DNA of 64,000 bases from Flavobacteriaceae bacterium UBA3339 (GCA_002360925.1 DERN01000015.1:41489-105488), one strand, 5' to 3'; numbered from the stretch's first letter, positions 1 to 9,418 are shown. Notes: a model not told the origin generated them from the sequence alone. Program-made: numbers and translations.

Positions 1-666
1 AGTTATATACAATTCATACTCTTTGTCCGAGATAATATTTTTAATCAATCTAAACTCAAATTCATACAAAATTCGCTCTTTTATATCGCCCCAATAATAA
101 GAAACCGTAGATAACGAATCAAACTTTTTAGCCTCTTTATTTTTAAATTTTACGCTTCGGCTTTCCTTTACAATCATATTACTTTTATTAACCGACTGTA
201 GGTAATAATCAATTTCGGCATCTTCGTATAAATGCATAGCACCATTGACATAGCTTAATTCGCGATAAAAGGTATTGAGTTTTATATTTTTAGAAAATCG
301 AGCTTGCGATGTTTTAATTGCTTTGTTGATTTCATCTTTTATCGACGTATTTAAAATTACGATTTCATCTAAAGATTCAGATGAAGGTTGCATTTGTATT
401 GAAAGATTATTTTTAGAATCGATTTTAATTTCTTTCTGAAAAAAATCTAAATGTTTAAAGATTAATTTGTCGTCTTTTGAAGTTGTGTTGATTTGAAAAC
501 GACCTTCGGAATTTGTAACAGTCGATTTTCCCGAAACGTTTGCAATAACAATAACGTATTCGATCGGCGCATTTGTTTCAGTATTTTTAATAATTCCCTG
601 AACTAATTTCTGAGCCGAAATTGCTTGAGTAAAAAATAAAACAACAAGTAAAAGTGTAGATTTCAT
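1..666 (-). CDS. secreted protein with carboxypeptidase-like regulatory domain, truncated by window edge
   Basis: This reading frame runs leftward from an ATG at 664-666 and stays open to base 1, so only the first 222 residues are visible and the C-terminus lies outside the window. A signal peptide (KSTLLLVVLFFTQAISAQ) ends near residue 18. Residues of about 19-95 look like the carboxypeptidase-D regulatory beta-sandwich common in Bacteroidota surface proteins: a GxIxNxETNxPIEYVxV opening, a TNSEGRF turn and a DEIVI strand. The rest (about 100-222, with FYRE and YYWGD) resembles the part that follows this domain in large outer-membrane-associated proteins, but I do not recognise a specific family. 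It is probably envelope-located. The downstream partner is unknown. Confidence 0.7.
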   Translation of the reverse strand, partial: MKSTLLLVVLFFTQAISAQKLVQGIIKNTETNAPIEYVIVIANVSGKSTVTNSEGRFQINTTSKDDKLIFKHLDFFQKEIKIDSKNNLSIQMQPSSESLDEIVILNTSIKDEINKAIKTSQARFSKNIKLNTFYRELSYVNGAMHLYEDAEIDYYLQSVNKSNMIVKESRSVKFKNKEAKKFDSLSTVSYYWGDIKERILYEFEFRLIKNIISDKEYELYIT

Positions 667-722
667 AATTGATTTTTAAAGTTAGTGTGCCATTTTTATA
701 GAATGTTACGCAAACAACAAAA

Positions 723-747
723 AAAGGATCACTTTTAGTGATCCTTT
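723..747 (-). terminator. rho-independent terminator of glyA
   Basis: A perfect 10-bp stem (AAAGGATCAC with GTGATCCTTT) has a TTTTA loop. Read leftward it is followed by a run of T (complement of the A-run at 716-722), and it lies just past the glyA stop. A short T-run on the other side (751-755) is unlikely to matter, since no gene reads in from the left. Confidence 0.75.
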
Positions 748-769
748 AACTTTTTATAAACATTTTTGA

Positions 770-2044
770 TTAAAAAACGAATAAAGCTCTTTCGCTCATC
801 ATTTCGTTTACTTCATCTGCAATTTGTTCTAAATGTTCTGCATCGTTCGGATTCATTAATACGCGATCAATTAAATCTACCACAGTTTCCATATCAGCTT
901 CAACTAATCCGCGAGTTGTAACAGCAGCAGTTCCAACACGGATTCCTGAAGTTACAAACGGAGATTTATCATCAAACGGAACCATGTTTTTATTTACTGT
1001 AATTTCTGCTTTTACTAAAGCGTTTTCTGCATCTTTACCCGAAATATTTTTATTTCTAAGATCAATCAACATCATATGATTATCCGTTCCGCCCGAAATA
1101 ATGTTATATCCGCGTTTTACGAAAGCTTCTGCCATTGCTTGCGCATTTTTTTGAACTTGTAATGCATACGTCATAAATTCATCTTGTAACGCTTCACCAA
1201 AAGCAACCGCTTTAGCAGCAATAATGTGCATTAATGGTCCACCCTGATTTCCTGGGAAAACAGCCGAATCTAATAAAGCCGACATCATACGAACTTCTCC
1301 TTTTGGAGTTTTTAATCCGAATGGGTTTTCAAAATCTTTTCCCATCATAATCATTCCTCCACGAGGTCCGCGTAATGTTTTATGTGTTGTTGTTGTAACA
1401 ATGTGACAATGAGGAAGCGGATCTGATAATAATCCTTTTGCGATTAAACCTGCAGGATGCGAAATATCTGCCATTAATAATGCACCAACCGAATCAGCGA
1501 TTTCACGGAAACGTTTAAAATCCATATCGCGAGAATAAGCCGAAGCGCCTGCAATAATCAATTGTGGTTTTTCGCGTTCAGCAACTTCCTGAACTTTATC
1601 ATAATCAATTCTTCCTGTTTCAGGATCCACCCCATAAAATACCGGATTGTATAATTTACCTGAAAAGTTTACCGGAGAACCGTGAGTTAAGTGTCCGCCG
1701 TGCGATAAATCGAAACCTAAAATTTTATCTCCAGGTTTTAAAACAGCTGCGTAAACCGCCGTATTTGCCTGAGAACCTGAGTGCGGTTGTACATTCACAT
1801 ACTCTGTATTAAACAAAGCCTTAGCTCTGTCAATCGCAATTTGTTCTACAATATCAACAACTTCACATCCTCCGTAATATCTTCTGTTCGGATATCCTTC
1901 AGCATATTTGTTTGTTAAAACCGATCCGGCTGCTTCCATTACCTGATCGCTTACAAAGTTTTCCGAAGCAATTAATTCTAAACCGTTTAACTGTCTGTCT
2001 TGTTCGTCTAAGATAAGATCGAAAATTTGTTCGTCGCGTTGCAT
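770..2044 (-). CDS. glyA: serine hydroxymethyltransferase
   Basis: Cytosolic PLP enzyme that interconverts serine and glycine while loading tetrahydrofolate with a one-carbon unit. At 424 residues from MQRDEQIF it matches the usual length. Visible family signatures are NGLELIASENFVS near the N-terminus, YAEGYPNRRYYGG, SGSQANTAVY, and the PLP-lysine segment TTTTHKTLRGPRGG, with GNQGGP and GGTDNHMMLIDL downstream. An upstream in-frame ATG at 2089 exists, but it would lie upstream of the TAnnTTTG box at 2071-2078, so the ATG at 2044 is chosen. It is monocistronic, is divergent from the fumarylacetoacetase gene and ends at a strong hairpin. Confidence 0.96.
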   Translation of the reverse strand: MQRDEQIFDLILDEQDRQLNGLELIASENFVSDQVMEAAGSVLTNKYAEGYPNRRYYGGCEVVDIVEQIAIDRAKALFNTEYVNVQPHSGSQANTAVYAAVLKPGDKILGFDLSHGGHLTHGSPVNFSGKLYNPVFYGVDPETGRIDYDKVQEVAEREKPQLIIAGASAYSRDMDFKRFREIADSVGALLMADISHPAGLIAKGLLSDPLPHCHIVTTTTHKTLRGPRGGMIMMGKDFENPFGLKTPKGEVRMMSALLDSAVFPGNQGGPLMHIIAAKAVAFGEALQDEFMTYALQVQKNAQAMAEAFVKRGYNIISGGTDNHMMLIDLRNKNISGKDAENALVKAEITVNKNMVPFDDKSPFVTSGIRVGTAAVTTRGLVEADMETVVDLIDRVLMNPNDAEHLEQIADEVNEMMSERALFVF

Positions 2045-2070
2045 TTTGAATATTTTGATTAAAATGAACC

Positions 2071-2078
2071 CAAATTTA
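2071..2078 (-). promoter_or_regulatory. putative -7 box of glyA promoter
   Basis: The complement reads TAAATTTG, a full match to the Bacteroidota -7 consensus TAnnTTTG, about 26 bases before the glyA ATG. No clear TTTG is seen 19 bases upstream. A weaker TATATTCG at 2093-2100 on the plus strand may serve the divergent gene. Confidence 0.5.
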
Positions 2079-2149
2079 TGAAAAATCATTGTTATATTCG
2101 CATATCAATTTTTTTTGATCTAAAAATTAATCTACAAAACCTATCAAAC

Positions 2150-3439
2150 ATGAACATACCAGCTAATAATCCTAGTTTAAAATCGTGGTTAGAAGTTGAA
2201 AAAAACAGCGATTTTCCTATTCAGAACATTCCTTTCGGAGTTTTTTCGGTTGAAGAAGACGAGTTAGTGATTGGATCTAGAATCGGAAATTATGCAATTA
2301 GCCTTCCTGCATTAAATGATTTAGGATATTTTAACGATATTGATTTTGATGACAATGTTTTATATGATGAAACGTTAAACGCATTTATTTCGGAAGGGAA
2401 AGAGGTTTGGAGAACGGTAAGAAATCGTATTTCCGAAATTTTTGAAGCAAACAATCCTAAATTACGCGATAATGCAGAACATAAAGAAGCAGTTCTTTTT
2501 AATGTTGAAGAAGTAACAGTTGAATTACCTGTTTTTATTGGAGATTATACTGATTTTTATTCTTCGAGAGAACATGCTACAAATGTTGGAATGATGTTTA
2601 GAGATCCAGAAAATGCGTTATTACCAAACTGGTTGCATCTTCCTGTTGGTTACCACGGAAGAAGTTCTACGATTATTCCTTCTGGATTTCCGGTAAATCG
2701 TCCAATGGGACAAACATTGCCTAAAGGCGAAAAACAACCTGTTTTTGGAGAATCGAAGCGTGTTGATTTCGAATTAGAAACTGCTTTTATTACAACCGAT
2801 GCAAATATTTTAGGAGAACGCGTTTCTGTTGAAGAAGCCGAAAATCATATTTTCGGACTTGTTTTATTAAACGATTGGTCGGCTCGCGATATTCAAACTT
2901 GGGAATATGTTCCATTAGGACCATTCTTAGCAAAAAACTTTGCCTCTTCAATTTCTTGTTGGATTGTTACGTTAGATGCTTTAGAGCCTTTCCGTTGCGC
3001 AAGTCCTTCTCAGGAAGATCCCAAACCGCTTGCGTATTTACAACAAACAGGAGAACATGCATTCGATATTAATTTAGAAGTAATCATTAAACCTGAAAAT
3101 GCTGCTGAAAAATTAGTTTGTAAATCAAATTTAAAATATATGTACTGGACAATGAGTCAGCAATTGGCGCATCACACAGTAAATGGTTGTATGGTAACTT
3201 CTGGAGATATGATGGGATCAGGAACTATTTCAGGATCAACAAAAGACAGTTTCGGTTCCATGTTAGAATTAACTTGGGCAGGGCAAAACCCAATCGAAAT
3301 GCCAGACGGATCTACCAGAACATTTATTCAAGATTACGATACCGTAATCATGAAAGGTTATTGCGAAAAGGACGGTGTACGCATTGGTTTTGGTAATGTT
3401 TCTTCTCAATTATTACCAGCAATTCCATTTGTAAAATAA
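2150..3439 (+). CDS. fahA: fumarylacetoacetase
   Basis: Last step of tyrosine/homogentisate breakdown: hydrolyses fumarylacetoacetate to fumarate and acetoacetate. The 429-residue length from MNIPANNPS fits the eukaryote-like FAH family, which is larger than bacterial FAH-domain isomerases. Visible features are an N-terminal SH3-like region (IPFGVFS), the metal and catalytic segment DFYSSREHATNVGMMFR, PVGYHGRSSTIIPSG, GLVLLNDWSARDIQ, the lysine-containing PLGPFLAKNF and TSGDMMGSGTISG. An ATG 24 codons upstream exists, but its extension is not family-like. Other tyrosine-catabolism genes are not in the window. Confidence 0.93.
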   Translation: MNIPANNPSLKSWLEVEKNSDFPIQNIPFGVFSVEEDELVIGSRIGNYAISLPALNDLGYFNDIDFDDNVLYDETLNAFISEGKEVWRTVRNRISEIFEANNPKLRDNAEHKEAVLFNVEEVTVELPVFIGDYTDFYSSREHATNVGMMFRDPENALLPNWLHLPVGYHGRSSTIIPSGFPVNRPMGQTLPKGEKQPVFGESKRVDFELETAFITTDANILGERVSVEEAENHIFGLVLLNDWSARDIQTWEYVPLGPFLAKNFASSISCWIVTLDALEPFRCASPSQEDPKPLAYLQQTGEHAFDINLEVIIKPENAAEKLVCKSNLKYMYWTMSQQLAHHTVNGCMVTSGDMMGSGTISGSTKDSFGSMLELTWAGQNPIEMPDGSTRTFIQDYDTVIMKGYCEKDGVRIGFGNVSSQLLPAIPFVK

Positions 3440-3455
3440 TATGGAGTTTTAAATA

Positions 3456-3490
3456 AAAAAACGCTTTCTGAAAAAGAAAGCGTTTTTTTT
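3456..3490 (+). terminator. rho-independent terminator of fahA
   Basis: A 14-bp stem (AAAAAACGCTTTCT with its complement at 3475-3488) has loop GAAAA and ends in a run of eight T. It lies 16 bases after the fahA stop. Confidence 0.85.
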
Positions 3491-3577
3491 ATTCTATAAA
3501 ATTGAAGATATCAATTTAATCGAAAATACTTCTGTAAAACAATCATTTTCTATCTAAAAACTATATTCCAAAAAACG

Positions 3578-3585
3578 TATATTTG
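3578..3585 (+). promoter_or_regulatory. putative -7 box upstream of tgt
   Basis: TATATTTG is a full match to TAnnTTTG, 20 bases before the tgt ATG and downstream of the fahA terminator. No clear TTTG was found at the -33 position. Confidence 0.55.
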
Positions 3586-3604
3586 CAGTTTGTAAATAGC
3601 AAAC

Positions 3605-4735
3605 ATGAAATTCGAATTACTTCATACAGATATAAATTCTAAAGCCCGTGCAGGTGTTTTAACAACAGATCACGGTACGATCGAAACCCCTATTTTTATG
3701 CCGGTTGGTACGGTTGCAACCGTAAAAGGAGTGCACCAACGCGAACTAAAAGAAGATATTAATCCTGATATTATTTTAGGAAATACTTATCATTTATACT
3801 TACGTCCTAAAACCGAAATCCTTGAAAAAGCTGGTGGTTTACACAAGTTTATGAATTGGGATCGTAATATTTTAACTGATTCTGGTGGGTTTCAGGTTTA
3901 CTCTTTAGCTGGAAGAAGAAAAATTAAAGAAGAAGGTGTGAAATTCAAATCACATATCGATGGTTCGTATCATTTCTTTTCGCCCGAAAGCGTGATGGAA
4001 ATTCAACGTACAATTGGAGCCGACATTATTATGGCTTTCGATGAATGTACGCCTTATCCGTGCGATTATCGTTATGCAAAACGTTCGATGCACATGACAC
4101 ATCGTTGGTTAGATCGTTGTATTTCTCATTTAGAAAAAGTTCCGACAAAATACGGTTACGAGCAAACATTGTTTCCCATTGTGCAAGGATCAACTTTTAA
4201 GGATCTTCGTGCACAATCGGCCGAGTATATAGCAAATGCAGGTGCTGAAGGAAATGCAATTGGCGGATTGTCTGTTGGTGAACCTGCCGAAGAAATGTAC
4301 GAAATGTGCGAAGTAGTAACGAATATTCTTCCAAAAGATAAACCTCGTTATTTAATGGGAGTTGGTACGCCGATCAATATTTTAGAGAATATTGCTTTGG
4401 GAATTGACATGTTCGATTGTGTTATGCCAACGCGAAATGCAAGAAACGGAATGTTGTTTACTTCTGAAGGAATGATCAATATCAAAAATAAAAAATGGGC
4501 AGATGATTTTAGTCCGATTGATTCTATGGGACATACTTGGGTCGATTTAGAATATTCAAAAGCTTATTTGCGTCATTTGTTTGTTGCCGATGAATATCTT
4601 GGAAAACAAATTGCAACTATTCATAATTTAGGATTTTACATGTGGTTGGTTCGCGAAGCTCGCACGCAGATTTTAGCCGGGACATTTTATGCTTGGAAAG
4701 AAAAAATGGTTAAACAAATGGCAACACGTTTATAA
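3605..4735 (+). CDS. tgt: queuine/preQ1 tRNA-ribosyltransferase
   Basis: Exchanges guanine 34 of GUN-anticodon tRNAs for preQ1 in queuosine synthesis. The length (376) is normal. Visible signatures: ETPIFMPVGTVATVKG, GNTYHLYLRP, LTDSGGFQVYSL, the nucleophile region MAFDECTPYPCD, GGLSVGEP and FDCVMPTRNARNG. The C-terminal zinc site of bacterial TGT, normally CxCxxC before an ysrAYLxHL helix, is absent. Residues 306-314 read DSMGHTWVD and lead into LEYSKAYLRHLF, so the cysteines are lost while the helix remains. The gene starts a probable operon with the LptG-like gene 9 bases downstream. Confidence 0.94.
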   Translation: MKFELLHTDINSKARAGVLTTDHGTIETPIFMPVGTVATVKGVHQRELKEDINPDIILGNTYHLYLRPKTEILEKAGGLHKFMNWDRNILTDSGGFQVYSLAGRRKIKEEGVKFKSHIDGSYHFFSPESVMEIQRTIGADIIMAFDECTPYPCDYRYAKRSMHMTHRWLDRCISHLEKVPTKYGYEQTLFPIVQGSTFKDLRAQSAEYIANAGAEGNAIGGLSVGEPAEEMYEMCEVVTNILPKDKPRYLMGVGTPINILENIALGIDMFDCVMPTRNARNGMLFTSEGMINIKNKKWADDFSPIDSMGHTWVDLEYSKAYLRHLFVADEYLGKQIATIHNLGFYMWLVREARTQILAGTFYAWKEKMVKQMATRL

Positions 4736-4744
4736 TTTTCGGAT

Positions 4745-5818
4745 ATGAAAATCATCGATTGGTATATTTTAAAACGATATTTAGGTACATTCTTCGTAAT
4801 GATTTTACTTTTTGTGCCTATTGGAATTGTAATCGATGTAGCCGAAAAAATTAATAAAATATTAGAAAACGATATTCCAATGGTCGATGTGTTGAAATAT
4901 TACGGAAATTTCACCATCTATTTTGCTAATATGTTGTTTCCTATATTTTTGTTTATTTCCATCATTTGGTTTACGTCAAAATTAGCGAGCAATACCGAAA
5001 TCGTAGCTATTTTAAGTTCGGGGATTTCGTATATGCGCTTTTTACGTCCTTATATTGTAGGTGCAACTATTATTTCGATTTTCGCTTTGGTAATGGGAAT
5101 GTTTTTAGTTCCGAAAGCAAGTGCCGGATATAACGATTTTCGATATAAATACATGAAAAGGAAAGAAGTTCGGGAAACGCAAAATGTTTTTAAACAAATT
5201 AGCGAAAACGAATTTATCTATGTGAGTAATTTTAGTTACGGAACTAAAACTGGCTATAATTTTACGTTAGAAAAATTCAAGGATTTGAAGTTAGAATCTA
5301 AAATTCAGGCAAGTAGAATTGTCTTTAACGACAGTACGCAAGATTATACGTTGTATAATTACGAAAAAAGAATAGTAGGATTAAACGACGATAAGTTAGA
5401 AAAAGAAACACAGAAAAATATCAAATTCGATTTTGATGTAGATGATTTAACACCGGCAATTTATGCTGCCGAAACTATGACATTAGGTGAATTAAATCAA
5501 TTTATCGAAAAAGAAAAAATGCGCGGGTCGGCAAATATCAGTTCTTATCTTGTGGTAAAATATAAGAAATACAGCGTTCCGGTTTCGGCGTTTATTTTAA
5601 CGATCATTGCAGTTGCTGTTTCTTCGATGAAACGTCGCGGCGGAATGGGAGTAAACCTTGCAATGGGAATTGCTTTAGCTTTTACTTACATTTTCTTTGA
5701 TAAAATTTTTGGAACTTTAGCCGAAGCTTCCAGTATAAATCCATTATTTGCTGTTTGGTTTCCAAATGTTATTTTCGGAATCCTGGCAGTTTATTTACTG
5801 AATAATGCCAAACGTTAA
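4745..5818 (+). CDS. LptF/LptG-family LPS export permease
   Basis: Inner-membrane permease of the YjgP/YjgQ family (357 residues), which with an LptB ATPase extracts lipopolysaccharide for transport to the outer membrane. The N-terminal segment DWYILKRYLGTFFVMILL is typical. About three membrane helices lie in residues 10-120, a periplasmic jellyroll-like region spans about 130-260, and three further helices lie at 275-355 (YSVPVSAFILTIIAVAVSS and following). It sits 9 bases after tgt and overlaps the next gene by 14 bases, so translation is probably coupled. Bacteroidota often have separate LptF and LptG paralogues. Which one this is cannot be settled here. Confidence 0.88.
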   Translation: MKIIDWYILKRYLGTFFVMILLFVPIGIVIDVAEKINKILENDIPMVDVLKYYGNFTIYFANMLFPIFLFISIIWFTSKLASNTEIVAILSSGISYMRFLRPYIVGATIISIFALVMGMFLVPKASAGYNDFRYKYMKRKEVRETQNVFKQISENEFIYVSNFSYGTKTGYNFTLEKFKDLKLESKIQASRIVFNDSTQDYTLYNYEKRIVGLNDDKLEKETQKNIKFDFDVDDLTPAIYAAETMTLGELNQFIEKEKMRGSANISSYLVVKYKKYSVPVSAFILTIIAVAVSSMKRRGGMGVNLAMGIALAFTYIFFDKIFGTLAEASSINPLFAVWFPNVIFGILAVYLLNNAKR

Positions 5819-6689
5819 TTTAAAAAATCAAATACATCTCCATTTAATTGTTTTTATTTGGGGATTTACCGCTATTTTAGGTCAATTAATTACATTACAA
5901 GCACTTCCGCTTGTTTTTACACGAATTGCAATTGCAGTTACGGTTATTTTAGGTTATTTATTGCTTCGAAAAAAGAATTTGGCTTTAAGTCCAAAAGATA
6001 TTATTCGTTTTTTCTTATTCGGATTTATCATTGCTATTCATTGGCTTACGTTTTTTCATGCAATTAAGATTTCGAATATTTCGATAACTTTGGCGTGTAT
6101 TTCAACAGGAGCTTTTTTTACTTCGATTTTAGAACCCATTTTCTACAAAAGAAAACTCATTTTATATGAGGTTTTGTTAGGATGTTTGGTTGTTGCCGGA
6201 TTGATATTGATCTTTCAGTTCGAAACACAATACAAAATGGGAATTATCGTGGCATTAACATCAGCATTTTTATCCGCATGTTTTTCCCTCATCAATGGAA
6301 AATTAGCGAATTCGTATGATAGCGTTGTTATTAGTTTTTACGAATTATTAGGCGGATTATTCATTTTAGCTTGTTTCTTGTTTTTTCAAGATGGTTTTAC
6401 GTTAGAAAATTTCAACTTTCAGCCATACGATTATGTATGGTTAGGAATTTTGGGATCAATTTGTACCGCATATCCGTTCATTGCAACAATCGATATTATG
6501 AAATATCTTACACCTTATACAGTAATGCTTACGATTAATTTAGAACCGATTTACGGAATTTTATTAGCTGTAATCTTATTTAAAGATCAAGAAAAGATGA
6601 CACCTGCTTTTTATTTCGGAGCTGTTATTATTTTATCGACGGTATTATTAAACGCATATTTCAAAAATCGCAAAAAAGCACTAGCCTAA
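5805..6689 (+). CDS. EamA/DMT-family transporter
   Basis: Ten-helix drug/metabolite transporter fold (294 residues) made of two EamA repeats: the first starts at IHLHLIVFIWGFTAILGQLI, the second at MGIIVALTSAFLSACFSLINGKLA. The second repeat ends with the conserved NLEPIYGILLAVILF. Small basic tails (KNRKKALA) suit a cytoplasmic C-terminus. Its substrate is unknown: members export amino acids, metabolites or nucleotide-sugar precursors. The ATG lies inside the end of the LptG-like gene, consistent with coupled translation. Confidence 0.85.
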   Translation: MPNVNLKNQIHLHLIVFIWGFTAILGQLITLQALPLVFTRIAIAVTVILGYLLLRKKNLALSPKDIIRFFLFGFIIAIHWLTFFHAIKISNISITLACISTGAFFTSILEPIFYKRKLILYEVLLGCLVVAGLILIFQFETQYKMGIIVALTSAFLSACFSLINGKLANSYDSVVISFYELLGGLFILACFLFFQDGFTLENFNFQPYDYVWLGILGSICTAYPFIATIDIMKYLTPYTVMLTINLEPIYGILLAVILFKDQEKMTPAFYFGAVIILSTVLLNAYFKNRKKALA

Positions 6690-6702
6690 TTAATAAAAAC
6701 GC

Positions 6703-6710
6703 TATATTTG
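6703..6710 (+). promoter_or_regulatory. putative -7 box upstream of accA
   Basis: TATATTTG (full TAnnTTTG match) lies 35 bases before the accA ATG in the short gap after the EamA gene, so accA probably has its own promoter. Confidence 0.5.
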
Positions 6711-6744
6711 TAGCTTACAAAATCAGACTAAACAATAAAAGTTT

Positions 6745-7698
6745 ATGGAGTATTTAGATTTCGAATTACCTATAAAAGAATTGAACGAGCAATTAGATAA
6801 ATGCCAGCTTATTGGTCAAGAATCGGATATTGACGTTACAGATACTTGTAAGAATATTGAAAAGAAATTAGAAGAAAAGAAAAAAGAAATATACGGAAAT
6901 TTAACGGCTTGGCAACGTGTACAATTATCGCGTCATCCAAATCGTCCTTATACTTTAGATTATATTCGTGCACTTTGCGGAGATTCTTTTTTAGAACTTT
7001 TTGGCGATCGTGGTGTAAAAGACGATAAAGCAATGGTTGGTGGTTTAGGAAAAATCGGCGATCAATCGTTCATGTTCATAGGTCAGCAAAAAGGAACAAA
7101 TACTAAAACACGTCAAATGCGTAATTTTGGTATGGCAAATCCTGAAGGATATCGTAAAGCTTTGCGTTTAATGCGTATGGCAGAAAAATTCAACGTGCCA
7201 ATTGTTACTTTTGTCGATACTCCGGGTGCTTATCCAGGTTTAGAAGCTGAAGAACGCGGACAAGGTGAAGCAATTGCACGTAATATTTTCGAAATGTTTC
7301 GCATTAAAGTACCAATTATTGTAGTTATTATTGGTGAAGGAGCTTCTGGTGGGGCTTTAGGAATTGGAGTAGGAGATAAGGTTTTCATGTTAGAAAACAC
7401 TTGGTATTCGGTTATTTCTCCAGAATCTTGTTCTTCTATTTTATTCCGCAGTTGGGAATATAAAGAAATGGCAGCCGATGCATTAAAACTGACTTCGGTT
7501 GATATGAAAAAGAATAAATTAATTGATGAAGTAATTCCAGAACCACTTGGCGGAGCGCATTATGATCGCGAAGCTACATTCGAAATTGTAAAGAACACAA
7601 TCGTGAAAACATATTCGGAGTTATCTAAACAAAATATAGACAAATTGATTGAAGAACGTATGGATAAATACGCAGCAATGGGCGAATTTTCAGAGTAA
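6745..7698 (+). CDS. accA: acetyl-CoA carboxylase carboxyltransferase subunit alpha
   Basis: Alpha half of the carboxyltransferase that makes malonyl-CoA for fatty acid synthesis, working with AccD in the cytosol. The length (317) and order are typical: an N-terminal helical segment (LDFELPIKELNEQL), then WQRVQLSRHPNRPYTLDYI, FMFIGQQKGTNTK, RNFGMANPEGYRKALRLM, FVDTPGAYPGLEAEERGQ, GEGASGGALGIGVGD and YSVISPESCSSILFR. It stands alone with its own promoter-like box and a strong terminator. Confidence 0.96.
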   Translation: MEYLDFELPIKELNEQLDKCQLIGQESDIDVTDTCKNIEKKLEEKKKEIYGNLTAWQRVQLSRHPNRPYTLDYIRALCGDSFLELFGDRGVKDDKAMVGGLGKIGDQSFMFIGQQKGTNTKTRQMRNFGMANPEGYRKALRLMRMAEKFNVPIVTFVDTPGAYPGLEAEERGQGEAIARNIFEMFRIKVPIIVVIIGEGASGGALGIGVGDKVFMLENTWYSVISPESCSSILFRSWEYKEMAADALKLTSVDMKKNKLIDEVIPEPLGGAHYDREATFEIVKNTIVKTYSELSKQNIDKLIEERMDKYAAMGEFSE

Positions 7699-7717
7699 GC
7701 ATTCAATTTAAAATAAT

Positions 7718-7747
7718 AAAAAGCCGAACAAATATGTTCGGCTTTTT
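7718..7747 (+). terminator. rho-independent terminator of accA
   Basis: A 13-bp stem (AAAAAGCCGAACA / TGTTCGGCTTTTT) with loop AATA and a T-run lies 19 bases after the accA stop. Confidence 0.85.
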
Positions 7748-7871
7748 TAATCAAAATAATCTTTTAAGTAAAATTTTAATTAACTTATCAACAATAAAAT
7801 GTTACTAAGTGAGGTTCGAAAGTTGATAAGTTTCATTAGATAAATCTGTTTAAAAAAGGTAATTTAGCCTT

Positions 7872-9413
7872 ATGGAGCAAGAGAAGATTTTAAAACCTAA
7901 TTATAAAGAACGACAAAACGTAATTGCCTTAGAAAAAGGAAAGTTACCTCCACAAGCTGTTGACTTGGAAGAAGCAGTTTTGGGAGCGATGATGATTGAT
8001 AAAAAAGGTGTTGATGAGGCGATTGACATTCTAAAACCCGAAGCTTTTTATAAAGATGCGCATCGATTTATTTATGAATCAATCGAAATGTTGTTTAAAG
8101 CAAGTCAACCAATCGATATTTTAACGGTATCTACGCAATTGCGTAAAAATGGAAAATTAGATTTAGTTGGAGGAGATTTTTACTTAATCAATCTAACGCA
8201 AAAAATTGCCTCTTCGGCTCATATCGAGTTCCATTCACGCATTATTCTTCAAAAGTATATTCAACGAAGTTTGATTAAGATTTCTGCCGAAATTATTGAA
8301 GATGCTTATGATGAATCTTCGGATATTTTTGAATTATTAGATCAAGCCGAATCAAAACTATACGATGTTACGCAAGGAAACATCAAGAAAAGTACCGAAA
8401 CAGCACAATCGTTAGTTGCTCAGGCAAAAAAACGAATAGAAGAGATTGGTAAACGCGAAGGTTTATCAGGTTTACCAACAGGTTTTCATAAATTGGATGC
8501 TTTAACTTCTGGATGGCAACCATCCGATTTAATTATTATTGCAGCTCGTCCCGGGATGGGGAAAACGGCTTTCGTGCTTTCAATGGCTCGAAATATTGCA
8601 ATTGACGCCAATAAAGGTGTGGCTTTTTTCTCGTTAGAGATGTCGAGTGTTCAGTTAATTACTCGTTTGATTTCTTCTGAAACCGGACTTGGTTCTGAAA
8701 AACTACGTACCGGAAAATTAGAACAACATGAGTGGGAACAATTGAATGTTAAAGTAAAAGATTTAGAAAAAGCACCTTTGTTTATTGATGATACGCCGTC
8801 GCTTTCTATTTTCGATTTACGTGCAAAAGCGCGTCGTTTAAAATCGCAATACGATATTCAAATGATAATTATCGATTATTTGCAATTGATGACAGCTGGT
8901 GGAAATAATAAAGGAGGAGGAAATCGTGAGCAGGAAATTTCGACTATTTCACGTAACTTAAAAGGATTGGCAAAAGAATTGGATATTCCGGTTATTGCAC
9001 TTTCACAGTTATCACGTGCGGTTGAAACACGTGGATCTTCGAAACGCCCGTTACTTTCAGATTTACGTGAATCTGGAGCAATTGAGCAGGATGCCGATAT
9101 TGTATCGTTTATTTATCGACCTGAATATTATAAAATTGATGTTTGGGATGATGAAGAACAAAGTCCAACTGAAGGTCAGGCAGAGTTTATTGTTGCAAAA
9201 CACCGTAACGGTGGATTGGATAATATTCGCTTGAAATTCTTAGGAAAATATGGTAAGTTCGACAACTTGGAGGATTTTGGAATGCCATTCGACGAATTTC
9301 CTTCAGCAATGAATGAACAACGAAATATTGCAAACGAATTACCGCCAGGCGATCAAGTTTTTGGTAGCAATTTTGGAAGTAATTTTAGTAATGACAGCGA
9401 TGTACCGTTTTAA
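7872..9413 (+). CDS. dnaB: replicative DNA helicase DnaB
   Basis: Hexameric ATP-dependent helicase of the replication fork. The 513 residues comprise an N-terminal DnaB helical domain (about 25-125, LPPQAVDLEEAVLGAMM), a linker, and a RecA-like ATPase domain from about 200. The Walker A motif RPGMGKT is at about 226-232. MIIIDYLQLM is the Walker B region, and PVIALSQLSRAVE and RPLLSDLRESGAIEQDAD are family signatures. No intein is present. The C-terminus ends in an N/S-rich tail. It is monocistronic, between terminators. Confidence 0.96.
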   Translation: MEQEKILKPNYKERQNVIALEKGKLPPQAVDLEEAVLGAMMIDKKGVDEAIDILKPEAFYKDAHRFIYESIEMLFKASQPIDILTVSTQLRKNGKLDLVGGDFYLINLTQKIASSAHIEFHSRIILQKYIQRSLIKISAEIIEDAYDESSDIFELLDQAESKLYDVTQGNIKKSTETAQSLVAQAKKRIEEIGKREGLSGLPTGFHKLDALTSGWQPSDLIIIAARPGMGKTAFVLSMARNIAIDANKGVAFFSLEMSSVQLITRLISSETGLGSEKLRTGKLEQHEWEQLNVKVKDLEKAPLFIDDTPSLSIFDLRAKARRLKSQYDIQMIIIDYLQLMTAGGNNKGGGNREQEISTISRNLKGLAKELDIPVIALSQLSRAVETRGSSKRPLLSDLRESGAIEQDADIVSFIYRPEYYKIDVWDDEEQSPTEGQAEFIVAKHRNGGLDNIRLKFLGKYGKFDNLEDFGMPFDEFPSAMNEQRNIANELPPGDQVFGSNFGSNFSNDSDVPF

Positions 9414-9418
9414 AATAC

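Noticed and set aside
2075..2149. Extended N-terminus of fumarylacetoacetase from ATG 2078
   Set aside because: The extension overlaps the divergent glyA promoter box and has no family similarity; start at 2150 preferred.
7748..7871. Riboswitch in the dnaB leader
   Set aside because: AT-rich, 124 bases, no conserved aptamer blocks or strong pairing found.
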